Positions 8,217 to 18,046 of a stretch of DNA of 64,000 bases are shown piece by piece (positions within the stretch are counted from its first letter, which is position 1; the number at the start of each line of letters is the position of its first letter). The notes below the pieces were generated by a model. That model was given only the letters and a program-made list of their open reading frames with translations, ran no database searches and was not told the origin of the DNA. The stretch spans positions 310,001-374,000 of the forward strand of contig BEIJ01000001.1 in the NCBI GenBank assembly GCA_002923375.1, given 5' to 3'. This DNA comes from a bacterium HR33 (GTDB lineage Bacteria; Gemmatimonadota; Gemmatimonadetes; Gemmatimonadales; GWC2-71-9). The position numbers were made by a program, and so were the translations under genes.

Positions 8217-9895
8217 TGGCGCTCAGGCTGATCCTCTTCCCCAAATGGAGAACCTTCCTCACGCGCCTGCGCCAGGAGCGTGGCGGAGGAGGGGGAAAGA
8301 TCATAGTCGTAGCGGCGGTGGGATTGGTCTTTTGGTCTGCGGTCTTCGGCGTGCTTTACCGGGTACTGAGATACTTCCGGGGGGTGGAGGACATCGGCCC
8401 GCTCCTCGCCGCCAAGCTACTGGGACTGGTGCTGGTATCGTTCATCGCAATCCTCCTGCTCTCCAACGTGATCACCGCTCTGTCTTCTTTCTTCCTCGCA
8501 AAGGACCTCGACCTTCTGGTTTCATCGCCGGTCGACTGGCTGGATCTCTACCTGGCTAAGCTCGGCGAGACCCTGGTGCATAGCTCGTGGATGGTGGCGC
8601 TGATGGCGGTACCGGTATTCAGCGCCTACGGCGTGATCTACGACGGAGGCTGGCTATTTGCACCCTACGCCGCTTTCGTATTCCTGCCGCTCCTGGTAAT
8701 CCCCGCGGTTGCCGGGAGCGCCGTCACCCTGGTGCTGGTCAACATCTTCCCCGCACGCCGCACCCGAGATCTGCTCTCGGTCATCGCCATCGCCGCGGCA
8801 GGCGGGGTGATCCTTCTCTTCCGCCTGATCCGCCCCGAAAGGCTCGCCCGGCCTGAAGGGTTTACCAATCTGTTGGACTTCATCACGCTCCTCCGCACCC
8901 CAACCTCGCCTTACCTCCCCAGCGAGTGGGCCACCAACAGCATCATGGGAATGCTGGTGGGACCGTTCGATCCCCTGCCCCTGCTGCTGTTGTGGAGCAC
9001 GGCGGGAGGCTTCGTGGTCCTGGGAGCATGGTTGCACCAGCGCCTCTACCCCACGGGCTTCACCCGAGCCCAAGAGGCCTCCGAGCGCTTCGCCAGGGGA
9101 TGGATCTGGCAGGTGCTCCTCGACCCGATCCTCCGCCGGTTTCCCGTAGCCAAGCGGGAGTTCGTGATCAAGGACGTCAAGCTTTTCTTCCGGGACACCA
9201 CCCAATGGAGCCAGCTCATACTGCTGGGCGTCCTGGTGGTGATTTACCTGTTCAACATACGGGCCCTGCCTCTGTTCACCGGCGAGCGGGTACCGTTCTT
9301 CCTGGTGACCCTGGTCTCGTTCTTGAACCTGGGGTTGGCGGGATTCGTTCTGGCCTCGATCGCGGCGCGATTCATATTCCCCGCCATATCCCTGGAAGGA
9401 CGCCAGATGTGGCTTCTGCGCTCCAGCCCGCTGGACCTGAAAGCCCTCCTGTGGTCCAAATACTGGACCGGCACCGTACCGCTGTTGATCCTGGCTCTGG
9501 TGATCACCGTATTTACCAACGTTCTGCTTCGAGCCTCGGGATTCATGATGGCCGTGGGAATCGGCACGATCGTGTTGCTGACTCTCGCCATCAGCGCCAT
9601 GGCCTTGGGATTCGGAGCCCTATACCCCCAATTCGAGACCGAGAACGCCGCCCAAATCCCCACTTCTTTCGGCGGCCTGGTGTTCATGATGACCACCATC
9701 GCGCTGCTGGCCGCGGTGATCGTGATCGAAGCGGTTCCGGTTTATACCTACTTGCGGAACACCTACAACGGGCTGCCGGTGAGAATAACCCCCGCCATGG
9801 TGGCCGCTTTCGGAGCGGTAATAGCCCTTTGCGCAGCTGCTACGATCCTGCCCCTCAAGGTGGGGTTGAGGAAGATGGAGAGTTTCGAGTTCTAA
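8216..9895 (+). CDS. ABC-2-type exporter permease
   Basis: A 559-residue polytopic membrane protein with about 12-14 hydrophobic segments, starting MALRLILFPKWRTFLTRLR at an ATG that shares its A with the ATPase stop. Segments include IIVVAAVGLVFWSAVFG, LLGLVLVSFIAILLLSN, LILLGVLVVIYLF and, at the end, MVAAFGAVIALCAAATILP. The cytoplasmic loop DLDLLVSSPVDWLDLYLAKL is typical of large putative ABC exporters. With the ATPase it would form a complete exporter; the substrate is unknown, although the coupled transglutaminase and macro genes hint at an envelope role. Confidence 0.88.
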   Translation: MALRLILFPKWRTFLTRLRQERGGGGGKIIVVAAVGLVFWSAVFGVLYRVLRYFRGVEDIGPLLAAKLLGLVLVSFIAILLLSNVITALSSFFLAKDLDLLVSSPVDWLDLYLAKLGETLVHSSWMVALMAVPVFSAYGVIYDGGWLFAPYAAFVFLPLLVIPAVAGSAVTLVLVNIFPARRTRDLLSVIAIAAAGGVILLFRLIRPERLARPEGFTNLLDFITLLRTPTSPYLPSEWATNSIMGMLVGPFDPLPLLLLWSTAGGFVVLGAWLHQRLYPTGFTRAQEASERFARGWIWQVLLDPILRRFPVAKREFVIKDVKLFFRDTTQWSQLILLGVLVVIYLFNIRALPLFTGERVPFFLVTLVSFLNLGLAGFVLASIAARFIFPAISLEGRQMWLLRSSPLDLKALLWSKYWTGTVPLLILALVITVFTNVLLRASGFMMAVGIGTIVLLTLAISAMALGFGALYPQFETENAAQIPTSFGGLVFMMTTIALLAAVIVIEAVPVYTYLRNTYNGLPVRITPAMVAAFGAVIALCAAATILPLKVGLRKMESFEF

Positions 9896-9904
9896 GACCG
9901 CGAC

Positions 9905-10318
9905 TCAGGCCACCCGCTCCCTTACAAGCAGCCTCCCGCAGCTCGAGCAAAAGACCGGAGCCGCCTCGGGACGCGGCCCGCAGGCCGGGCAGGCCACCTC
10001 CCCGCGGGCGGCGGAAGGCCGCTCCAAACCCTGCCCTGCCTCTTCGGCCTCGATCGCAGCCAGCGCCTCCCGCTCGTACTTGGCCTTGAGCCTCAGGTAA
10101 TCTTCCTCGGCAAGCTTGCCCGTAGCGCGATCGAACTCTATCTCCCGCAGGGCTACCAGAGCCCTCAGCTTGGGAGATTCACTTTCCAGGGGATCTTCCT
10201 CGTTGCCGGAGTCTTGAGCGGAAAGTGCGGCTCGGTCCAACCGCGGCCGGAAGAGGGGCTCCAACACCAGCGCCACCGCGGCTACCGCCAACAACAGACC
10301 GCCCAGTAGCTCTACCAC
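9905..10318 (-). CDS. CcmI-like membrane protein with zinc ribbon
   Basis: A 137-residue protein: an N-terminal membrane helix (residues 3-20), then a helical ALREIEFDRATGKLAEEDY block (57-74) that recurs in CcmI-like helpers beside ccmH, and a C-terminal zinc ribbon with Cys110/113 and Cys124/127 (CPAC, CSSC). It is the last gene of the cytochrome c maturation operon, 3 bases after ccmH. By context it probably helps haem ligation or apocytochrome handling. It is much shorter than true CcmI and lacks TPRs. Confidence 0.7.
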   Translation of the reverse strand: MVELLGGLLLAVAAVALVLEPLFRPRLDRAALSAQDSGNEEDPLESESPKLRALVALREIEFDRATGKLAEEDYLRLKAKYEREALAAIEAEEAGQGLERPSAARGEVACPACGPRPEAAPVFCSSCGRLLVRERVA

Positions 10319-10321
10319 CCC

Positions 10322-10919
10322 CTACAGCTCCAACTTCTCCAACTCGGCGGCCAGTTTGCGGGCCCGCTCGGGATCGAGCTGCTCCGATGCCGGCTCCGAA
10401 ACCTCGTGCGGCCCCCCGGCCACCGGGGCACCCTGTATACCCACCCGGCGCTTGAGATACCAGGCCAGCAATGTGCCGGCCGCCAAGATCACTGCGCCCG
10501 GTACCAAATAAGCAGCCCAATTGAATCCGCGCTTGGGAGGAGCCATGAGAACCGCCTCCCCGTAGCGCTGGACGAACGCTGCAAGAATCTCCTCAGCCCC
10601 CTTCCCCTCCTCTACCAAAGAGATCACCTCGCGATGCATGGCGGGAGAGACTTCACAGGTAAAATCGGTGGTCCTGCAGGTGTAAACGCTCAGGTTGCAG
10701 CCGCAGGTGCACCTGATCTTTTCCTCGACTCCTACTATTAAAGGATCGTTCTCGTAGTCCGTGACCCGGGCTCTGGGCTTGCCGGCAACCCGCGGATCCG
10801 AAAGCCGGCCTACGGCGGTATCCTGCGCGGGGGTCTGCGCGTCAGCACCGCCCACGCTAGCAAGAGATCCCGCAAGCCCAATCGCTCCGGCTAGGAATCC
10901 GCGGCGCGAGAGGCGATCC

Positions 10920-10930
<11 letters not shown>
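10322..10930 (-). CDS. ccmH: CcmH-family cytochrome c maturation thiol protein, Tat-type signal
   Basis: A 202-residue protein. The N-terminus SRRGFLAGAIGLAGSL looks like a twin-arginine signal, followed by a CcmH core and one C-terminal membrane helix (about 139-158), then a charged tail. CcmH keeps apocytochrome cysteines reduced for haem attachment through an LRCxxC pair. Here the motif is IRCTCGC (Cys74, 76, 78), with further Cys85 and Cys92, so the spacing differs from the classic motif. It overlaps the ccmF 3' end by 11 bases, which supports co-expression. Confidence 0.85.
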
Positions 10931-12989
<2,059 letters not shown>

Positions 12990-13004
12990 CGGACTACCGG
13001 TCCG

Positions 13005-13412
13005 TCAGGCCTTGGGGACCGACTCGTAGCGCGATCCGCACTTGGCCAGCAGGGTGGTCGCGTGGAACGTGCCGTCGGGCGCCAGCCGGCCTTCCACCAC
13101 CACGTCCACGTCATCGGTGAAGGTGTCGGGAGCGAGACCGCGATACACTACCGGAAACGTATGCTTGCCGTCGGTGACCTCGAAGGTGATGGTCTGGGTG
13201 GCTACGTCCCGCCGGATGCTGCCGTGGACCACGCGGGCACCTAACTTGACACCGACGTTGCGAAACGAGGGATCGGCCGCTACCCGATCCGCCAGCTCCG
13301 TGGGAGTGAGGAAATACACCCCCGTTTCCTTGACCCCCGTGGCCATGAGATAGCCGACTGCGCCGGCTACCAGGACAGCCGAAACCAGAAATTTGACTCG
13401 AGCCTGTGCCAT
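13005..13412 (-). CDS. ccmE: Haem chaperone CcmE, CXXXY variant
   Basis: A 135-residue protein: an N-terminal membrane anchor (residues 7-24), then an OB-fold beta-barrel with FEVTDGKHTFPVVYRGLAPD and VVVEGRL. The covalent haem site is normally HXXXY (LAKHxxxY); here it is LLAKCGSRYE, with Cys125 and Tyr129 (CXXXY). That variant is known from some bacteria and archaea (C-type CcmE). First gene of the ccmE-F-H operon. A TATATT box lies nine bases before the ATG, with TGGAGG between them. Confidence 0.93.
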   Translation of the reverse strand: MAQARVKFLVSAVLVAGAVGYLMATGVKETGVYFLTPTELADRVAADPSFRNVGVKLGARVVHGSIRRDVATQTITFEVTDGKHTFPVVYRGLAPDTFTDDVDVVVEGRLAPDGTFHATTLLAKCGSRYESVPKA

Positions 13413-13421
13413 ACGCCTCCA

Positions 13422-13427
13422 AATATA
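13422..13427 (-). promoter_or_regulatory. ccm operon -10 box next to start codon
   Basis: TATATT (13427-13422, minus strand) is nine bases before the ccmE ATG. No convincing -35 is present at 16-18 bases. The interval contains TGGAGG, which could serve as a ribosome site if transcription starts further upstream, so leaderless expression is only one reading. The rest of the 226-base gap to mtnA holds a GC palindrome (GGCGGCGCCGCC near 13565) and nothing else clear. Confidence 0.4.
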
Positions 13428-13638
13428 GTCGCGCGTTTGCCAGTCGCTACTTCGTTAACTCTAGCTCCGCCCCCGCTTTCTTCCGCCCCCTTTTTGCTCG
13501 CTGCGCCCTAGCCGCACTTCTATTTCTACCCGGGGCCCGTGACTTGGTACCCGTCGGGAGCCTATGGGCGGCGCCGCCAAAGTCTACGGCAGCAATCTCG
13601 ATTCCGGCCTAAAATCGGTTGCAAGAAAGCTTAATGAC

Positions 13639-14673
13639 TCATTCCTCCAACAGCGCGCGAATCGAATCGGCGTTCGGCCGTTCCGCCACGCCGCGGTCGG
13701 TAACCAGCGCTGTTACCAGCTCCGCCGGAGTAACGTCGAAAGCCGGGTTGTAAACTTCCACCCCTGCAGCATTGGCTATCTCGCCTGCCGGGCGGCGCTC
13801 AATCGGTATGTCGTCTCCCGAACGCGCCTGCAAGTCGATGGAGCTCCGCGGCGCAGCTACATAAAACGGGATGTCATGGGCCCGCGCCAGAACCGCGAGC
13901 GCGTAAGTGCCGATCTTGTTCGCCACATCGCCGTTAGCCGCCACCCGATCGGCTCCCACTATCACCAAATCGATCTCCCCCGCAGCCATCAACGCCGCGG
14001 CAGCGGAGTCCACTATGACCCTGCCGGGAATCCCGGCGCGTACCAGCTCGAACGCCGTAAGTCTAGCACCCTGACCCAAAGGGCGAGTCTCGGTTACCAC
14101 TACGTCTATCCCCTTGCCCGCACGGTGGGCGGTGTATATCACACCGAAGGCCGTTCCTATACCGCCGGTGGCCAGAAAACCGGTGTTGCAGTGCGTAAGC
14201 ACGGTAGCCCCTGGGGGGACCAAACCCTCTCCGGCGCGCCCTATGGCTTCACACATGGCCGCATCCTCGTCCCAGATCCGCTGTCCCTCCTCGCGCAGGG
14301 CGTCGACCATCTCCGCCCCCCTCTTGCCTTCTCCCCAGGCGCGCTCGAACGCCGCGCGCATCCGGGAGAGCGCCCAGCCCAAATTCACCGCGGTAGGCCG
14401 AGTGCTTTGTAACTTCGCGACAGCGGCCGCCAACCATTCGCGATCCAACGAGCCGCCCCTCTGCAACACCCCTTTGGCGGCCGCCGCCAGGCCCATCGCC
14501 GCCGCAATCCCAATGAGAGGAGCGCCCCGCACTCTGAGACTACCAATCGCTTCCGCCAGCGCCTCGACGGAGTCGATCTCCAGGTAGCGCGTCTCGCCCG
14601 GGAGGCGCGTCTGGTCCAGGAGGCGCAGGTTTCCCTGCTCGCTCCAAGCCACGGCGTAGGTGTGCACCGGCAT
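13639..14673 (-). CDS. mtnA: S-methyl-5-thioribose-1-phosphate isomerase (MtnA)
   Basis: A 344-residue enzyme of the methionine salvage pathway, converting methylthioribose-1-phosphate to methylthioribulose-1-phosphate. The catalytic Cys162 lies in VLTHCNTGFLATGG and Asp242 in VIVGADRVAANGDV. The N-terminal SLRVRGAPLIGIAAA and C-terminal RSGDDIPIERR blocks are typical, and the length is normal. It is transcribed alone on the minus strand, divergent from the aminotransferase. I do not see a SAM riboswitch in the short leader; a promoter abuts the start codon. Confidence 0.95.
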   Translation of the reverse strand: MPVHTYAVAWSEQGNLRLLDQTRLPGETRYLEIDSVEALAEAIGSLRVRGAPLIGIAAAMGLAAAAKGVLQRGGSLDREWLAAAVAKLQSTRPTAVNLGWALSRMRAAFERAWGEGKRGAEMVDALREEGQRIWDEDAAMCEAIGRAGEGLVPPGATVLTHCNTGFLATGGIGTAFGVIYTAHRAGKGIDVVVTETRPLGQGARLTAFELVRAGIPGRVIVDSAAAALMAAGEIDLVIVGADRVAANGDVANKIGTYALAVLARAHDIPFYVAAPRSSIDLQARSGDDIPIERRPAGEIANAAGVEVYNPAFDVTPAELVTALVTDRGVAERPNADSIRALLEE

Positions 14674-14681
14674 GCTTGGAA

Positions 14682-14711
14682 GCTATAGCCAGGCGCTCAC
14701 CCTGGCAGCAA
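14682..14711 (-). promoter_or_regulatory. mtnA promoter, near-leaderless
   Basis: Minus strand: TTGCTG (14711-14706), 18-base spacer, TATAGC (14687-14682). Eight bases separate the -10 box from the ATG at 14673, the same spacing as at uvrA. Confidence 0.5.
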
Positions 14712-14773
14712 CCGCGCCCTGGCGTTCCGGCTCCCCCTGCCGCGCCGGAGCATGTGGGATCCGGGGCCACACA

Positions 14774-14802
14774 TTGCCGGGAGGTCACATCGGTGGCAAA
14801 AT
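14774..14802 (+). promoter_or_regulatory. Promoter of the Tat-type aminotransferase gene
   Basis: TTGCCG (14774-14779), 17-base spacer, CAAAAT (14797-14802). This leaves a leader of about 20 bases with CGGAGG just before the ATG at 14828, a conventional Shine-Dalgarno arrangement unlike its divergent neighbour mtnA. Confidence 0.45.
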
Positions 14803-14827
14803 CAAGCGAGATCACCCGGAGGCTACT

Positions 14828-15961
14828 ATGGAGAGGCGCACTTTTCTCAGGGCCGGACTGGGCGGAGTTGCGGCTGCAGGGCTGACGGCTCCTTTGGCTT
14901 CCGGTCTGCTCCTGGCAGACCGCGGCTCAACTCGCTGGCGGATCGCGGCCGAACCCATCCGCCTGAGCTCTAACGAAAACCCCCTCGGCCTTTCCGATGC
15001 TGCGCGGGAAGCGGTGATTGCGAGCCTGGGGGAGGCCAACCGCTATCCGGGACCCTACCGCCAAGCGGTGATAGATGCCCTCGCCGCCAAGCACGAGGTG
15101 CGGCCGGAGCAAATCGTCCTAGGCGCCGGTTCGACCGAAATACTTCAGATGGCGGTCCAGGCCAGGGGGCCCAACGCCACGGTAATCGTGGCGGATCCTA
15201 CTTTCGAAGACGTGCCCCGCTACGCCGAGAGGATCGGAATCAGGGTCGAAAAGGTGCCGCTCCGAGCTGACTACTCCCACGATCTAGAGCGAATGCGGGA
15301 AGTAGCTGCGCGCTCTTCGGGACCGGTACTGGTCTATATCTGCAATCCCAACAATCCCACCGGTACCGTCACGCCGAGCTCCGAGATCGACGCTTGGATC
15401 GAGGAAGCCCCGGAGTCGATTCAGTTCGTAGTGGACGAGGCCTATTACGAGTACGCCGCGGATCCGCGTTACCGGTCGGCCCAACGGTGGGTTTACACCA
15501 AGCCCAACGTGCTGGTGGTGCGGACCTTTTCCAAGATCTACGCTATGGCCGGAATGAGGTTGGGATATGCTGTAGCCCATAGCGGTACGGCGGAGCACTT
15601 GGCGCGATGGGCGGCGGCGAACAACGCCAACACCTTGGCGCTGATCGCGGCCCGCGCTTCGCTGGGCGACAGGGAATTCGAACGCAAGAGCCTGGAGGTA
15701 AACCGCCGGGGGCGCGAGATCCTGACCAAATGCCTGGACGAGCTCGGACTGGAGCATCTTCCCAGCCATACCAACTTCGTGATGCACCGGATAAACGGCG
15801 ATCTCCCGACCTACAACCGGCGCATGGAAGAACACGGTATCCTGGTGGGCCGCCCGTTTCCTCCCATGGTTACGCACAGCCGGGTCTCCATCGGGTTGCC
15901 CGAGGAGATGGAGCGGTTCGCCGAAACGCTGAGGATGTTCAGGAAGCGGGGCTGGGTTTGA
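14828..15961 (+). CDS. Tat-exported HisC-like aminotransferase
   Basis: A 377-residue fold-type I PLP aminotransferase closest in style to histidinol-phosphate aminotransferase: SSNENPLG at 47-54, CNPNNPTGT at 172-180, DEAYYEY at 203-209 and the Schiff-base Lys236 in RTFSKIYAMAGMRLGYA. The N-terminus ERRTFLRAGLGGVAAAGL is a twin-arginine signal. The start at 14828 is chosen because CGGAGG lies six bases upstream and the signal begins there; an upstream in-frame start would bury it. Export of a folded PLP enzyme argues against a role in histidine biosynthesis. No his genes are nearby. Confidence 0.88.
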   Translation: MERRTFLRAGLGGVAAAGLTAPLASGLLLADRGSTRWRIAAEPIRLSSNENPLGLSDAAREAVIASLGEANRYPGPYRQAVIDALAAKHEVRPEQIVLGAGSTEILQMAVQARGPNATVIVADPTFEDVPRYAERIGIRVEKVPLRADYSHDLERMREVAARSSGPVLVYICNPNNPTGTVTPSSEIDAWIEEAPESIQFVVDEAYYEYAADPRYRSAQRWVYTKPNVLVVRTFSKIYAMAGMRLGYAVAHSGTAEHLARWAAANNANTLALIAARASLGDREFERKSLEVNRRGREILTKCLDELGLEHLPSHTNFVMHRINGDLPTYNRRMEEHGILVGRPFPPMVTHSRVSIGLPEEMERFAETLRMFRKRGWV

Positions 15962-16032
15962 GGTCGGCTGAGAGTCCGGCGGGTCGGTGCCCGGCGCCTC
16001 GGCCTGCGGCTCAGGATCGGGGGACTGCTGGA

Positions 16033-16890
16033 TCAGCGCGACGCGGCCTCGCCTATCCAGTCCTCCAAGATGCCGCGGTAATATTCGATCCCCAGGGTCT
16101 GGGGGACGTCGTCGTGCCGCGCGCCCTTTACCAATATCAGCCTTTTGGGTTGCGGAGCGTTCTCCCACACCACGCGCCCGTTGTCGCGGAAGCGCACCAG
16201 ATCGTCTTCGGAACCGTGCAGCAGCAGAAGAGGCGTGCGAATCCGTTTGACCCGCTCGGCGTTGTCGAACCTCCCTTGGGTGAGCCAGCCTGCGGGAAGC
16301 AATAGGTTCACGCTTCCCTGGGCCAGCGAAGCGGCGGATGCGAAGGGCGATTCGGCCACCAGAAACAGGGGATCGCGGCGGTCGGCCGCCAGATAGATAG
16401 CCACCACCGCGCCCAGAGAATAGCCGTAGTAACCCACCGAATCGGGAATGACCTCGGGCCGCGACAACAGGTAGTTCAGCGCCGCTTCACCGTCCGCCAA
16501 AAGTCCGGTCTCGCTCGCGGATTTGCCTTCCGACCGCCCAAAGCCGCGGTAGTCGAAAATGAAAAGGTTGACGCCCAGCTCGTGGAGCCACATGACCCGG
16601 TCCCAGTATTGGTCGATGTTGTGTTTGTTGCCGTGACAGTAAAGCAGTGTGATCCCGGGTCTCGCACCGTTAGAGCGCACCCAAATCCCGTGCAGGGTGA
16701 AGCCGCCGCTTTGGAAGGTTACCTCCTCGATCAGGCTGTCCGGGATCGTGTTGCCCGGCAGACGATAGGAATCCAGCCGTTCGGGGTTGAACAGAAAGGC
16801 GTCCAGGGTGCACCCGGACCCGAAGATCGCCATACCCGCAAGAGCGGCAAGGCCCCCGCGCATACCGGCCGCCCTCGTCGCCCGCCGCAT
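16033..16890 (-). CDS. Alpha/beta-hydrolase lipoprotein
   Basis: A 285-residue protein starting MRRATRAAGMRGGLAALAG, with a probable lipobox FGSGC. The mature part is a serine hydrolase of the BEM46/lysophospholipase type: oxyanion strand LLYCHGNKHNIDQ, FDYRGFGRSEGK, nucleophile elbow GYSLGA, Asp in LHGSEDDLV and His in GARHDDVP. The start at 16890 puts the ATG two bases after the preceding gene's stop, with AGAAGG upstream; a longer N-terminal reading would overlap that gene. Likely acts in the periplasm or at the outer membrane on an ester substrate. Confidence 0.85.
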   Translation of the reverse strand: MRRATRAAGMRGGLAALAGMAIFGSGCTLDAFLFNPERLDSYRLPGNTIPDSLIEEVTFQSGGFTLHGIWVRSNGARPGITLLYCHGNKHNIDQYWDRVMWLHELGVNLFIFDYRGFGRSEGKSASETGLLADGEAALNYLLSRPEVIPDSVGYYGYSLGAVVAIYLAADRRDPLFLVAESPFASAASLAQGSVNLLLPAGWLTQGRFDNAERVKRIRTPLLLLHGSEDDLVRFRDNGRVVWENAPQPKRLILVKGARHDDVPQTLGIEYYRGILEDWIGEAASR

Positions 16891-16892
16891 GG

Positions 16893-17570
16893 TCAGAACC
16901 TTCTGGTGAGGGCGATCAGGGGTGCCAGGGCTCCCCGGCCCCAAGGATGGAGATAACTCACCGCCACCTGGTCGCTGCGGATATTCACGCCGTGCCACTT
17001 GACCTCGGTGAGGAGGGCGTAGCGCTCACCCAAAGACCAGCGGTATCCGGCAAAGGGCGACCACATGAAGGACTCCGGAGTGGGGTCGTACTCGGGCCTG
17101 GGCAACGGTCCGGCCAGATGAGTGCCCGCGTACAGCAGGCCGGAACTTATCCGCCACGCGGCCGAAGTCGAAAAGACCGGGTAGGCGATCAACCGCTCGT
17201 CCACTTGACTCCTGAGAGAGGCGAAGGCTAAAAGTCGGGCTTCGAGCCCAACGGTGGGAGCGAGCCCCCCGCCCTGCCGGGGAAACCAGCTCAGTGCGGC
17301 GTCGAAACCCGCTATACCATAAGCCAGAGCCAGAAGATGCGCATTGCCGCTCAGGGTAATGTCCGGGGCGAGCCCGTAGTCCGCCCCGGCGGTGAGGTAG
17401 GGAATGGGCACTCTGGTGCCGAAGGCCGCAACTACCGGCCCTCCCGCGCTCACGTGCGGCGAGAGCTTACCTACCGGAATGGGCTCGAGCCCGGTGTGAG
17501 CCGCGCAGCCGTACAGGACCAGCCCGAAGCACCAAGCGTGTCGTCTCGGGATCGCCGCCACCGGCCGCAT
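16893..17570 (-). CDS. Putative outer-membrane barrel-like lipoprotein
   Basis: A 225-residue protein with a signal sequence and lipobox LVLYGCAAH. The mature chain is built of alternating aromatic/hydrophobic strands (VPIPYLTAGADYGL, NAHLLALAYGIAGFDAALSWF, FMWSPFAGYRWSLGERYALLTEVKWHG) and ends in LTRRF with a terminal Phe, as outer-membrane beta-barrels do. I do not recognise the family. It sits between two lipoprotein genes on the same strand and is probably co-transcribed with them. Confidence 0.65.
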   Translation of the reverse strand: MRPVAAIPRRHAWCFGLVLYGCAAHTGLEPIPVGKLSPHVSAGGPVVAAFGTRVPIPYLTAGADYGLAPDITLSGNAHLLALAYGIAGFDAALSWFPRQGGGLAPTVGLEARLLAFASLRSQVDERLIAYPVFSTSAAWRISSGLLYAGTHLAGPLPRPEYDPTPESFMWSPFAGYRWSLGERYALLTEVKWHGVNIRSDQVAVSYLHPWGRGALAPLIALTRRF

Positions 17571-17584
17571 TGAAACCCACCCCT

Positions 17585-17971
17585 CTAGCGCGGTACCGGG
17601 TAGAGCGTGAAGTCCTTCCTTATCAAGCCGCCCTCGCAGTCGGAATCGGAACGGCGATCGTAAATGGAAGCGTATCCCTCCGCCTCGACCGTGATGGCTA
17701 TTCCTTCACAAGAAGGCTGCTCCGCCCTGAGAGTGCGCTGCACCGCGTACTGCCCTGCGGAATTGGTACGAATCTGCGATTGGCCCCCGCCCAGCGCCGC
17801 CGGCCACTCTACGGTTATCAGGGCGCCGGCTACCGGCTCTTGTAAGCCGAGGGTGCGTACCAGACCCTGTACCCTGATGGTAACCTCCGGCGGCTGCCTG
17901 CAAGCGGCCAGACCGAAGCTCAGAGAAACAAAGAGGACTAGTAGTCGTAATATCATGGCGGGAAAGTTCAT
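17585..17971 (-). CDS. Small lipoprotein with carboxypeptidase-regulatory-like fold
   Basis: A 128-residue protein with a signal peptide and lipobox FGLAAC. The mature part has the pattern of a CarboxypepD_reg-like beta-sandwich: VQGLVRTLGLQEPVAGALITVEW, then TNSAGQYAV and ITVEAEGYAS, with one Cys pair (CEGIAI...DCEGG). The ATG at 17971 and an internal ATG at 17956 both fit; the second gives a more compact signal. Probably the first gene of the 17971-16033 unit. No enzymatic residues are seen. Confidence 0.7.
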   Translation of the reverse strand: MNFPAMILRLLVLFVSLSFGLAACRQPPEVTIRVQGLVRTLGLQEPVAGALITVEWPAALGGGQSQIRTNSAGQYAVQRTLRAEQPSCEGIAITVEAEGYASIYDRRSDSDCEGGLIRKDFTLYPVPR

Positions 17972-18046
17972 CAGCCTGGCGTCTTTGCGCCAGCTCCGGG
18001 GTGCTGTCGCGGTCCCACTCGGCTAATTTGACAGTCCGGTGCCACC

